Part shown: positions 26,092 through 38,027 of the stretch, piece after piece
Layout: every line of letters begins with the position of its first letter
Numbering within the stretch: the first letter of the stretch is position 1
From: Epiperipatus broadwayi
Lineage: Eukaryota > Onychophora > Udeonychophora > Euonychophora > Peripatidae
Length of the DNA: 64,000 bases
NCBI GenBank assembly: GCA_028023455.1
Contig: JAQFVV010006271.1
Coordinates: forward strand, 4,742,366-4,806,365
Direction of reading: 5' to 3'
The notes under the pieces: generated by a model
Database searches by the model: none
What the model was told of the DNA's origin: nothing
The model's input: the letters and a program-made list of their open reading frames with translations, nothing else
Position numbers and translations under genes: made by a program

Positions 26092-26178
<87 letters not shown>
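26082..26178. repeat. (CT)n-(AT)n microsatellite at the left edge of the giant LTR element
   Basis: (CT)n with one interruption to about 26124, then pure (AT)n directly against the LTR end at 26179. The opposite edge, 43234-43260, is also (AT)n. Confidence 0.97.
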
Positions 26179-26181
<3 letters not shown>

Positions 26182-26799
26182 AACCTTCTCCCTGGATCGC
26201 TGTACTATAAATGAATCATATCACTACTGTACCCTAGCTACAGTCAATCACCATGCCATCCACATTGGTCAGCATAATCACAACTGTAACATGGCAACAG
26301 CCAGCCTTCATCTACTAAACAGTCATGTCACATTGGCAAGCACCATAATCACATCTATAATCTAGCTTCCTGGTCTAGCTGGTCACCAATGAATCATACC
26401 GCACATTTTAGTGATTAAATTCTCTTATGGAACCTAACGTACTCACACGATCAAGAAGATAAGCATGAAGAAACAAAAACGCAAAACTAATAAAATGATT
26501 CCTGGATTGAATAAAATGAGCATGAAACTATCGATCTAAAGAATATCACAAGGTGACTAATAAAGATAAAAACTTCTGGTCAAGCCAGCTTTGAAATCTG
26601 CACAAACAAAATGAGATGAGTTAAACTCTATGTTCAGCAAATTCATACATAACTAACAATTTATATCTCTAGAATAATTATAAAATTAAACTTATAAACG
26701 AAATGATAAGTAAAGAATGATGTAGATGACTAAATGGATGATGGAAAGAAGTAATAATGGAATAGTGGAATGACATGAGTCTAAGAGTGAACAGAAAAG

Positions 26800-26889
<90 letters not shown>

Positions 26890-29800
26890 ATAATGAATGA
26901 TTAAGATGATGATAGAATAAGAATTAATGAGTAGTTGAAATGATAAAAGAATAAAAGTTAATGTATGATTAATCGATTATGATAATGAATTAACATCAAA
27001 TGAGAATGAATAACTAAAAGAACAATCAAGGGGAAATTGATGAATAATGTTGATGATGGAGACTGAAATCTTAAACTACAAACTAATATGAGATTAAATG
27101 GTAAAAAGATAAGCTCAATACAAATAGGGATTTCAAGCTTGACACAATCAGAACATTTATCATGAAGTTAAAACAAACTATACATTTTATACAAAAAAGT
27201 AATTTGCATCTTAAAGTTTAGTTGACTTTCATAAACAGTGAAAGTAATCTATTTCTAGGCTAACTATAACAATTGACTAAATATAAATTTCATTACAATT
27301 TTAAATTTTATCTTAAAACTTAACAACGAATTCTTCTCAAGGTTCAAACACTCAAAATCATTATATAAACTATATTTGGGTCAGAAAGAGGGATTTTACC
27401 ACTACCCAAACATAATGCACAAAACAGCTCTCAATCTAAACTCAAATTAAGAACTATATTTAGCAGTTACACATAAACTTTATAACTAATACCAACATTA
27501 AAATTTATGAATGGAAATGACTTTTTGATAATTAAAAACAATAACTTCCTAAATTCCTTTTCCTAATTAATTATAGACCATGTGATTAAGATCAGTGAAC
27601 GATAGCTCTGCGGATTTAACTAAATCAATCAAATCAATATTATAGTTATCTTTTAATATATCGTTTAAAACAATCTGTACTACAAGTTATTAACATTTCG
27701 ATTATTGTGTGATGATGCGTTAGATGTACCAATAAATTATAAGACTTACCAACATTATTATGATATAGCATAATATAGTTAATAGTGTTTATTGGTTGAT
27801 GATGATTTCACTTTATAATTTTCTGATAGGTTGATAGCAATAACAATAATAGTGTATAGATGTGGTAATTAGCAATAAGATTACATGCAACTACATAAAA
27901 TTTTTAACACAACAAATTTTATTTACAGTATGTACAAATTTTTAATTCACAGATATGGCATGAAATAAAACTAATCTATTAAAATAATTTATGGACAGGG
28001 CAAATACTTATTATCCCCTTGACCATATACTCAGCAAATGATACAACCTCCTTAGAAAAGAATATTCAAAATATCATTTGTTACTCTTTGGCATATTTTT
28101 AAGAATATGATACTAAAACTTATTTAAGCTGACTACCACTTAAATTTATAACTAGCAGTATACTTAGAACTTTAGAATATGCACAAAGTTTAAATTTAAA
28201 ATTCCAACATTATAAAGTATTGCATTATCCCAAAGCCCTTTCTTTTATCAGAATATGATAAGGGCAATTATCATATTCTGTGCAATTACTAACTTATTTA
28301 ACTTTGGAATGAATAAATTTCAGCATTGGATGAAGACCAGACATTAAAAGTCAAATACACATAGATCTCATTAAGCATTACCTATGTCCACAGCTCAACC
28401 CTTGAATATGTAACTGATCTTACAATCTATTGTCACATCATTATTTGATGGAGATGAATCCATGCTGCCAATGTGCATCTCTTACTTTACATTTAAAATT
28501 TTCTACCATCATTAATAGATTCTTGTTTGGTCTGTCAACAACTGATTATGATCCCACAACATCATAAACACTATTTCGATTAAGAAAACACTATGTTAGA
28601 TGAGTATTCCTAAATTTAGTATTATTTTATACATGCTATATGATCTGGACCTATTATACTTCTACTAACATGGTGGAAAAACTATCTCTATATTATCATG
28701 AGGAATCTAACACTAAGATAGGAGACTTTATAAAAAACATGACAGTTGTGTAATAATCTGGTGCATTCTACTATCTCTTAATGGGTATATGCATGTGTGT
28801 GGGCCTTGCCTCACCATGAAAAGACTAGAATTCAAACCATAGATACCATTTCCTTTTAGGATTATTTATACTAATGAGCATTAATTACTACTCAGACTCT
28901 ATCCATCTTTTCTCTCATGAAATTAGCCATAGGTGACACACAAAAAGCCTATGCTCCATATAAATATTAATATATTGGATGCCATTCAATTGGAACATCC
29001 TTTTAACTAAAATCTGTCACTAGTCACTCTCCATATCATAGCCAGACAAAACAATACCAACACTAACAGTGAAAATCTGCATATTCCATTTTATAATGTA
29101 AAACCATTAATGTATGAACAGCCAAACCAAAATACCTATGTCCAATGATCGTTAATCATGTTTAGAATGACAACTATACTTTTATTAAAAATAGCACAAT
29201 GGATTTAAGCAATTAATATCAAACCTGCATTTGTATTTAAAGTGGTCAAGTTCATTTCTATACAAAATTACAAAAATGAAAAAGATCTATATCAAATTTT
29301 CTTTTATATCATAAAATAATTCAGTTATGCCAATATATATTTTTGATAAAATGTCTCTATATTTACCTCTTTATTAATATACCTTAAAATTGGTTTTAAA
29401 CTATGAGAGAAGTAAATATTTTTATCACTCTCTCTAAATAAATGATATATATATTTTCTGGTTTTCTCTTAACTAAAAAAAAACATACATAATATATATA
29501 TATATATATATATATTACACATTTCCTTTTTTTTAACTCAATATATATATATTTTTCATGCCACCATAAAACATATATGTTTTAAAAACAAAATGTCCAA
29601 GTAACACATTACATAAGTAATAACACAGCAATGATAAAGAAAAATAAAAGCACATTTTTATCCATTAAATTTTATACTCTGTTTTTCCAAGTTAATTATC
29701 CTGGTGAGTTAAAATAATATAAATGGTTATTAGAATGAGCAAACAGTCCAGATCAAGCATATATATTTCATTATCCTGTTGGATGTATAATAGAACAATA

Positions 29801-31448
29801 TTCAACACTTATCCAAAAACAGAAATTATTTGATTGTTTCCGTAGTGATAATTAATCAGGCAATTAACATTCATGTTTCCAATTGTAGCAGATTTAAAAA
29901 GATAAATTTATCTACTTTGCTCTAGATAATTCAATACAAACTTCCAAAACAAACTTGTTAAAATCTTTATTGATTTATTCTGTAAGTGTTTCAAATGAAA
30001 TATAACAAGAATCAGTTATTTACGTTTAAATCAAGATAATTTTTCCTTGAAAAATTAGTGGAATTTCATTACACTTAACATATTTATATTTCTTCTTTTT
30101 AAATTCTGTTAATTTTATTTCTCTCTGCATGGTAATACACATATATGTGTAGCAATATTTAAACAGCCGGAGTATATTCCAATATTATAAACATTATTAT
30201 AACGGTGTATATTTTTCAATAAAAATTTAAAATAAATATTTATTTCATTCCATTCTTATCAGCAAAAAATGATGTGATTGTCAAAATTAGAAAGAATTTA
30301 TTCAATTATCTTTAGCATTTTAATTAATTGGTACTTGATTATTTTTCATTACATAAGTTCCCGCTTATCAAATTTAGTAGACAATAAATAATAAAATCAC
30401 AAATATTTTCATGTTTACGTTATTAAAAGTTAGATGATTAAAATGACTGTAATTTATTTGCTATAACTATCATATATAACATTTGTTTTTTTTAATATTA
30501 TACCCAATTATTTTTTCTTGATATTTTAATTTACAAGCACATACATCATTCTGCTCTATAATAAGAAGGCACGAAATTCAAACACTACCAACTTCTTAGT
30601 TTATGAATAAATAATCTGTGCATTATTTTTAAAGATAATAATTTACATGTATAAATACAATAAAAGCAAATGCTTACTTCCTCTTGAATTTTCCTGGGTT
30701 TAAAATAGGATTTAGGAGAAATAGTTAGGATGCCTAAGGTTTCCATTTATTCTTCTGTATAACTTCTTAGAACTATCAATCAATAGAAGAATGGTGTTTC
30801 AATGACTGCAAGGTTTTTAGATTTTCTATTCAGACATCTTTAGATAACAAGGTCTTATACTTTCCTTCAATTAAATTTCAGAATTTTCTAATATTTGTTT
30901 TTTTTATTCTAAATCAGACTGGAGTTCTGTGTTTGCTGGGTTCTTGTTTTTTTAATTAGTCCAACCTCCTACAACTATGTTAGGTAATATATAGCTTGTT
31001 GTTCTGATGCATTCTGGGAGAGAATTGGCCAATAATTTTGATATGAATAATTAGTATTTCCCCCTCTGGCTTCATTTTTAATAACTATCCATTATTATTT
31101 AAGACAGCTTTGTGTTTAGTACTAAAAAATATGCTTAAGTAATTTACTATAATGATTTATTTTACAAGATTTCTAAATTTGATTTGTTTATTTCTTTCAA
31201 TTGCTATTCAAAACTAATAAAATAGCAATGTATTTATCTACCAAATAATAATAATAATACTTTTAAATTGTTATTTTAGTTTAGTCAGAGCCTAGACTGG
31301 GTTTGAAATCTTATCTCTACTCAAGGAAATTTCTCAGTGCATTCAAAACAATCTCTATTGAAAACCACTCATTTAAAAAATTAATGCCAAATATATCATC
31401 ATTTAAAATTTTGGAATTATTAACTACAGGGACCTAAATAAAAGGTCA
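26179..31448 (-). repeat. 3' LTR (left copy) of the giant Gypsy element
   Basis: Aligns with 38028-43233 throughout, with a few percent substitutions and small indels; it lacks about 22 bp present in the right copy near 38064-38085 and carries an (AT)n expansion at 26804-26884 where the right copy has only TATATATGAG. I find no conserved coding frame in either LTR; ORFs such as 40417-40620 are not preserved intact in the other copy. A hairpin (ATCAGAATATGATAAGG / TTATCATATTCTG, 28246-28279) is conserved in both. Confidence 0.93.
26804..26885. repeat. (AT)n expansion private to the left LTR
   Basis: About 80 bp of AT where the right LTR has only a few AT units (about 38676-38685), so it grew after insertion. 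Confidence 0.9.
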
Positions 31449-31462
31449 CCTTACCCCCCTCA
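31449..31462 (-). promoter_or_regulatory. Polypurine tract
   Basis: On the minus strand ATGAGGGGGGTAAGG ends exactly where the LTR starts with TGACC. Position and composition are those of the plus-strand primer of LTR retrotransposons. Confidence 0.8.
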
Positions 31463-31955
31463 TAGAAACAAAATTTTAAATTTAATATATATATTCCTTT
31501 AACCATCATTTAATATAATATAGGTTAAACAATACTACACTATACACATTTTGGATTACCGCACCATAAAGAACACATTTAGTTTATCTACTATTTGTAA
31601 GTACTATTTTTATTAGATTCATTTTATCAAGGATACACTTTTGGCTTTATTAATAGTTATCAATGAATTCTGCTCATCACATATTTTTTAGGATACATAT
31701 TATGTCTGAAATAATATGGACAATTAATTAAGTTAAAATCAGCTTTACAACTTCCACTTTAAACCAAATTTAATTCTCCTTACAAAAAAAAATTCTCTTC
31801 TGTTAGTTATCTAAATTCAGATAAATTTTTTAACTAAAACATACTTCATTTTACACCTGATTTTATTATTGCATAACCCTATATAATCATACAATAGGCT
31901 ATCCAAAGTTAATTTGTTGTACTTATTTCTCTTTTTATATTTAATCAGTAAAATA
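31463..31955. other. Untranslated spacer between integrase and polypurine tract
   Basis: About 490 bp, A+T-rich, no ORF; it corresponds to the 3' untranslated internal part of the element. Confidence 0.6.
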
Positions 31956-32900
31956 TTACATTACATGAGTCAACACATAGTTATCTGTGGGTGGATATGA
32001 CATTAAATTGTGGGCATTGTATGTTCCTTTTGGGCCATCAGGGGTTGAGAGCATAAAGGCATTCTCACCAACCTGAGTGATTATTTGGTAAGGATCTTTG
32101 TACAGATTCAATAATTTTTTGTATTGATTCTTCTGCACATAGCTAACCTGAGGTGTACGCAATAGTACTAGATCACCGACCTTAAATGGTTGTGGTTTAG
32201 TTTTTGATTGTTTTTTGCTCTTTTATTTGCCATTTTTTTTAACTTTTGGTTGGCTAGATTTAAATCATCATCATGATCTATCTCTTCCAAAATAGGGAAT
32301 AAGGGAGTCTTAATTAACGATGGTTCATGTCTTCCATAGTGAAGCCTAGTTGGGGTGAATCCTCATTTATATAATTTATCACTTCTGGAAGTTTATTTAC
32401 CCACTGTTTATGGTTGTCCTTAACATAGACTCTAAAGAATCGACAGAGCTCATGCATTACACGCTCACACAGGTTGGACTGTGGATTTCTGATAGAGTTC
32501 ATAATATGCTTTATACCTTGAGTCTGTATCCACTGACTCCACCTATCTGATAGGAATGCTGTTGCATGATTGGTTAAAATTCAATTGGGTTTACCTACTA
32601 AAGGGAATTGGTAATTAGTAAGACACTTTATAACACTTTTGGTGTCTGTCTTAGGTACGGGATATGCTGTCACACATTTACTAAACATGTCATATGCAAC
32701 TAATATGAACCTTTGCTGCTTGAAAGGTGGAAGAGACCCATAGAAATCTATGGTTAATAATTCATTCAGTTTGCTAGGTAGAATTGGTTTTAATAATCCT
32801 ACAAATGTTTAGTGCAATATTTAGATTTCAAATATACCTCACATGATTTAACTTCTTTTATAATTTTTTATACATTTGATTAAAATAAAAATAAGCTTTT
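31956..32900 (-). pseudogene. Gypsy integrase (core and C-terminal part)
   Basis: Minus-strand pieces from about 32800 to 31956 give the integrase core: LVAYDMFSK-like text near 32690, ILTNHATAF at 32580-32555, then NPQSNLCERV and HKQWVNKLPEVINYI in 32502-32314. The last piece, 32162-31956, has the C-terminal module with YKDPYQIITQVGENAFMLST. The core's second catalytic Asp, normally in an 'L(T/S)D.G..F' motif, reads Asn here (TNH), while the Glu of NPQSN..ERV is kept. Several stops and shifts lie between the pieces. Integrase would insert the cDNA; this copy should be inactive. Confidence 0.8.
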
Positions 32901-32905
32901 AATAC

Positions 32906-33583
32906 TTATAAATATTTTTGGAGCACGATAGTGTCCATACTTAATATGGTATACTTAATTAGTTTATTTGCAAAATTTTGTAGAACTATTATTCTCCATG
33001 AAGCTTGGTCTACTGAACTAATATTGTACATTAAAATATTTTTATATAATTTATATTTATTTAAGATTCTTTTAACTTGTTTATTTTTACTATTAATACT
33101 AAGATGATCATTTAATGTATTAATTATTTTATTTAGTTTAATGTCTTGACATTGATTAATAGTAAGATTGTTATAACCTTCTATAATCCCAGTATCCAAA
33201 TCCACTTGAATATTATTAATAATAATATCACTAGTAGCAGGATGCTTTGGATGAACACAGACAGGGTGGTGGCTAAGAATATCTGCATGAATATTCTTTC
33301 TCCTTTCAACATACAGGATACTGTAGTTAAATGGTTGGAGATATAAGTTCCACCTGATGAGCCTCTCATTATTGAGATAACTCTTATTTAGAAATTCTAA
33401 ACTCCTATGGTCTGATAAGACAACCACTTCAGAGCCTAGCAAAAACTGGCGCAATTTCTGGAATGCCCAGACAACAGGTAAAGTCTCTTTTTTCGTGATG
33501 AAGTAGTTCAGCTCTGCCTCTCTTAAGTGCCAACTTAAGAAATATAATACCTGAGGCATCTGATTATTATCAAGTTGATACAA
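32906..33583 (-). pseudogene. Gypsy RNase H and start of integrase
   Basis: The 225-residue open frame begins in RNase H: FLSWHLREAELNYFITKKET followed by LPVVWAFQKLRQFLLG and VVLSDHRSLEFL, including the DH pair typical of Gypsy RNase H, then RKNIHADILSHHPV, the 'N..AD.LSR' end of the domain. The C-terminal half, lysine- and asparagine-rich (QDIKLNKIINTLN...), is the linker to the integrase zinc-binding part. RNase H would remove the RNA strand during cDNA synthesis. The frame is separated from RT by a stop near 33600. Confidence 0.85.
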
Positions 33584-33601
33584 TACTACTCCTAGACCAT
33601 A

Positions 33602-34500
33602 TTAACTACTGTCTGTTTGCACGTAAAATATCTTGTTGAAATTTGGATAAGGTAATATGATTTTATTTAAAAATTTAATTTTAATTTTTGTAAAGTCTTC
33701 ATCATGATCTTTGGTCCACTTCCACTTTTCAGTTTTCTTCAATAATTGTGATAAATACAAAGTATCTTCAGCAAATTTTTCATAAAATGTATGGTAATAG
33801 TTGCATAGACCGAGGAAAGACCTAAGTTCCTTCTTAGTCTTTGGCATGGGGAAACTTTGTATTGCTGCAATCTTTTCAGGATGGGGTTTGATTCCATGTT
33901 CATTAATTAAATGCCCTAGAAAAGTAATTTCTTTTGCAGCTGTAATACATTTCTCCAAATTAACCTTTATATTATTAGAGGAACACTCGTGGAAAAACAT
34001 CCGTAAATGTTCCAAATGCTCTGCTATATTGCCCGATGCAATGACAATATCATCCACATACATGATATTTTTTCTTTTAATTGTTTCGAAAAAATCATGT
34101 CCAGTCATCTGAATAAGCCATCACCACTATTAATGAGACCAAAGGGCATTCTTTTAAAAACATATGATTGGCCCTTAAAACGAAAAGCTGTGTATTTTTG
34201 GTCATCATCACGCAGTGGTATCTGCCAGTAACTGGCTGGCAAATCAAATGTAGAGAAAATTGACCTCTGTTTAAATTTAATCAGGAGCTCATGTACTGGT
34301 GGAGGAATGTCACATTCAGGAATAGTCATTTGATTTAGCATTCAAGCATCTATACACACTCGAATCGAGCCATCCTTCTTTCTTATGATCACCAATGGAT
34401 TCACATAAACAGAAGGGGATATTTTAATAATATGCCATTCCAGCATTCGGTTTACCTGCTGTTGTATCTTTTCTTCATATTGATATGGAATTGGGTACAT
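33602..34500 (-). pseudogene. Gypsy reverse transcriptase
   Basis: Three minus-strand pieces give the RT. From about 34500 the sequence reads QQQVNRMLEWHIIKISPS and PLVIIRKKDGSIRVCIDA. Piece 34341-34105 has FSTFDLPASYWQIPLRDDDQ (catalytic Asp in FDL) and AFRFKGQSYVFKRMPFGL. Piece 34108-33602 has MYVDDIVIAS, the YVDD catalytic box, then EITFLGHLINEHGIKPHPEK, KELRSFLGLCNYY and the connection region. These are classic Ty3/Gypsy motifs. A stop at about 34342 and a frame change at 34105 interrupt it. Confidence 0.9.
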
Positions 34501-34768
34501 TCTTTGCTGAAAAGGGTCATTGTTTTTTTAATTTAATTCTATGGATATATCCATTTGTAATACCTGGGACTTTTGAAAAGATATTTTTATATTTGCACAT
34601 CAACTGGTAGAAATTTCCCCCTAATTTTAAATCTGAATTACAAATAGATTCCATTTTAGTTTTAATGCTAACTTCAATTGATATCTCTTGGATGCATAGT
34701 AATTGACTAGAAAGGTTATGTGATCCAATTTTAAATTTAAGCCTTTCTTCTTGACATATAAATAATTT

Positions 34769-35233
34769 TTACTTATAATTTAAACTACACTGGTTTAATA
34801 CCATGAAATCAGAACCTATAATGACTTCATGGACTAGTCCAGGCATTATTAAAAAGATATGCCCAAATTCAGTTTTATTAAACTTAAAATTTATCCACAC
34901 CTGCCTATTGGAAAGCTTAGTTCTTCTCCCATTAGCAAGAGTAACCTGGATTTGTTTAATTTCTAATGATGGGACATTTTTATTTAAACTTAATATTTTA
35001 ACATAAGTATTTTCTGACAAGATAGAGGTTTGGCTACCTGAGTCAATTAGTGCATCTATCATCATACCTTCCATAATTAATTTTACAACTTGGCAACTAT
35101 ATGATACTGGTAGTTCACCTAAATCAAATGGCTCTAAGTAATCGACATCTAGTTCTAGAGTGTTTAAAAACCACATCTCAGTGTTCTTCCCATTGTTAGC
35201 AATAGGTCCTTGTATAGAGGAACTCACATACAA
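34769..35233 (-). CDS. Gypsy aspartic protease
   Basis: In a 154-residue frame, MIDALIDSGSQTSIL lies at about residues 57-71: the D-S-G catalytic triad of retroviral-type aspartic proteases with the following S/T and hydrophobic residues. VHEVIIGSDFMV near residues 134-145 is the second conserved element (I-I/L-G-x-D). The product would cleave the Gag-Pol polyprotein within the particle. It follows Gag and precedes RT, the normal order. The start is uncertain because the protein would be expressed as part of a polyprotein. Confidence 0.85.
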   Translation of the reverse strand: MYVSSSIQGPIANNGKNTEMWFLNTLELDVDYLEPFDLGELPVSYSCQVVKLIMEGMMIDALIDSGSQTSILSENTYVKILSLNKNVPSLEIKQIQVTLANGRRTKLSNRQVWINFKFNKTEFGHIFLIMPGLVHEVIIGSDFMVLNQCSLNYK

Positions 35234-35358
35234 TGACCACTTTAGTTTACTGCCATAGATTTATCCTTTACTTTTCCCCCAGACTTCTTTATTATAGTGG
35301 TAATTCCACTAGTAGAAGGCTTATTGGGTATGGGGTTAGACCTATTTCTGGAGTGACT

Positions 35359-37260
35359 TTAAGGAGCATTTCTAGGTGAATATGAAAATACTTTACCTCT
35401 ATTCTCAAAAGATTTTCTTTTTCCCATTCTTGGACTATAATTCATTTGATTATAAGACATGGGAGTGACTTGCATACTTGATACAGGATAACTTATTCTA
35501 TCCTTAGGATTACCAGATTTATGGTCATATGAAGAATCAGCTATCTCTAAAGCATCCAGTATTTTTGTCACTTCTTCTATGGTTAAGCAATCAGCAGCAA
35601 GAAGTACTTGCTTGATTGTCCTAGGCTGATTATGCCGAATAATTTGAACTATCTGCAGTTCTGACAATGAAAAGGCAGTAAGGCTTTTCAATTTAACTGC
35701 CTGCTCTCTAAAAAACTTGGTGTAACTTCCTCTCCTAAAATTATATTTTTCTTGAGATATCTGGTAGCGCATATTATCTTGCCTATCTTCACTCCAAAAC
35801 TACACATTATCAAATATCTAAAATCCCCATAAGTTATCAGTTTTTTAAATAAAGATTGCCACCAATTCTTTGCTGCATCAGATAAATGATTACTGGCAAT
35901 GGCTAGATTTTCTTTTTCTTTCATTGTACATAATGAAATCAACTATTCTAGACTGTTTAGGTACTCTAATGGATTTTCTGTAAATCCACCTTTAAAGGGC
36001 ACTATCCTTATAAATTTTATAGTCAACGGATTTATATTATGTAGATCTCTGCCTACACAAAACTTTACTCTTTTAACATCAACCTCCTCTTTACTGTTTA
36101 CCTCATCCCTAATATCTTTATCACTCTGACAATCTATCTGGCCATGTTCATCTTTTTGATTCTCTTCCTCTCTATCAATAACTTTAGTTAACTTAGCATT
36201 TTCTATTTCGGCAAATCTCTTATTATTCAATAGACTCTCTGTCTCTATTTTCTGACAAATGTCTTTAACTTTAAGATCCAACTCTAAATGACTTACTACT
36301 TCTTTAATGTAGTCTTTCTGACCTTCTTGAAACTCCTTTAAGTCTAACTTAATTGCTTCTGTTTGCTCTCCTATATTATCCATAACCCCTTTATTTTTAT
36401 CTATGATGTCCTTAATTTCTTTCTGCATCTTTTTCATATTTTCACCCATCCTAGATCTGAACTTATGATTTAATATCATCTCCCCTTTGCCATACTCATA
36501 TCTTCAAACATTTCTTTCTTAATTTCTTCTTTAAATATACTCATGTCAAACTCTTTCTCTCTACTCATCTCCATACATTCTTTCCTAATATCCTTTATTT
36601 GAACATCAAAACTAGTAATACTACTGCCTATTTTTTCATTACAAATTTTTATTTTCTCTTCCAGTTGATCTTGTGAGCTCTTTATTTTCTCTTCCAACTG
36701 GAAAAACCTTACTTTACTCTCTCCTTCATTATGAGACAATATTTGACTTAACTTAGTTATTTTACTGTTTATGTCTTCACTCACCCTCTTACAATTGTTG
36801 TCTAGTACATCTTGATGGATCTTTAATTCTTTTTGCATTAACTGATAATATTAATGGATTTTGTCATCAATCATTTCAGCATTTTGTGCACTTAATAGCT
36901 CCATCTTAAAATCCATATCTTCTTTTAACACTTTTAAATCTTCCTCATTTCTGTCAAATCGACTATCAAAATTCTCTTTCATATTTTCCAAGTTGCTCCT
37001 AACATCATCTAGATTATTTTTTATTTTGTCAAGATTACTCTTGATTTCATCTTTATTATTATCAAATTTTTTATCCATAGCATCTATCCTTTGACTCATA
37101 TCTTCCTGATTATTATCTAATTTTTTATTCATTTGATTCATACCCTCTTTTATTTCCTGCATGAATTTCATTAACCTATTAAAATCAATATTATTTTCAG
37201 AACTCTTCATACTTACAACTTCTTCTAACACTTTTTCCTTAGTATCACTCATTTTGCTAT
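35359..37260 (-). pseudogene. Gypsy Gag with very long N-terminal coiled coil
   Basis: From MSDTKEKVLEE (ATG near 37250) the minus strand carries about 430 codons in three pieces (to 36851, 36838-36476, 36479-35943). They are dominated by K/E/D/N-rich heptad-like text with repeated short units such as MDKKFDNNKDEIKSNLDKI and KNNLDDVRSNLENMKENFDS. After PFKGGFTENPLEYLNSLE comes the Gag-like core: SNHLSDAAKNWWQSLFK (35942-35688) and YTKFFREQAVKLKSLTAFS, then RTIKQVLLAADCLTIEEVTK (35772-35359). The tail is basic (MGKRKSFENRGK) and shows no clear CCHC zinc knuckle. Gag forms the particle; the long coiled coil is unusual for the family. Four frame breaks. Confidence 0.75.
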
Positions 37261-37999
37261 CTATTATATTTTCTTTAATATCTCTGTAATATCTAATTTG
37301 AATTTGGACTACTTCAATATAACCTTGCAAACATATCAACACCACCACCTTCCATGGACCCACAATTCCACATAGTTCACACAAGAAAAAGAAAAACAAA
37401 ACACTTGATCATATGCTAGATGATAAACTCCACCCAACTGTTTCAAGTTTATATGAAACACATTACTGGATCACTTTAATCATGTTGCAATCTTATGCCA
37501 ATATCACCACCATTTAACATATTGCTATCAAAGATATTTTACTTTATAATTATATTATATTTGAATCGTCCAAAGTACATCATGTAATTTATTTATGATT
37601 TTTTCTCAAACTGATTTGAGTCCGGATCGTCCATACAATTTTAATTTAATATAATTTATTAACTTGAGAAATATTATTCACAACTTGATCACACTGATTC
37701 AATTTTACTAACAATTCCTTTAAAATAACTACATCTGACAATAATAACTAATTTAATGATAGGGTCCACATGAGGCTTAGCAGCAACATCCTAAAGATAA
37801 CTTTATCACCAATACTCATAAACACATTGAGCTGCAAATTTTTGGAATGCTATATCTTCCTACTTTGACTTGCTACAGTTAGCAATCAACATTCAACCTG
37901 TGTGTTACACATCCAATATTATATTCTGAAAACTCCAATTAACCAATTTACCTACATGCCTGAGTGCCTCATACTCTCCCCATGTTAGTACTCATGCCC
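37261..37999. other. Leader between Gag and the primer-binding site
   Basis: About 740 bp. An upstream-extended frame (MFFFFLCELCGIVG..., to 37399) precedes the Gag start but looks non-coding. No other feature seen. Confidence 0.5.
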
Positions 38000-38017
38000 C
38001 AAACGTTGTTGGCGCCA
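38000..38017 (-). promoter_or_regulatory. Primer-binding site
   Basis: Minus-strand TGGCGCCAACAACGTTTG starts 10 nt inside the right LTR. It begins with TGG, the complement of tRNA CCA ends, and resembles the TGGCGCC..CG sites common in Gypsy elements. The exact tRNA cannot be named without a tRNA set from the organism. Confidence 0.75.
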
Positions 38018-38027
38018 TAATCGCTAC

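Noticed and set aside
36861-37094. Plus-strand serine/leucine-rich frame across the Gag coiled coil
   Set aside because: Shadow of the minus-strand Gag; the K/E/N-rich heptads are the meaningful reading.
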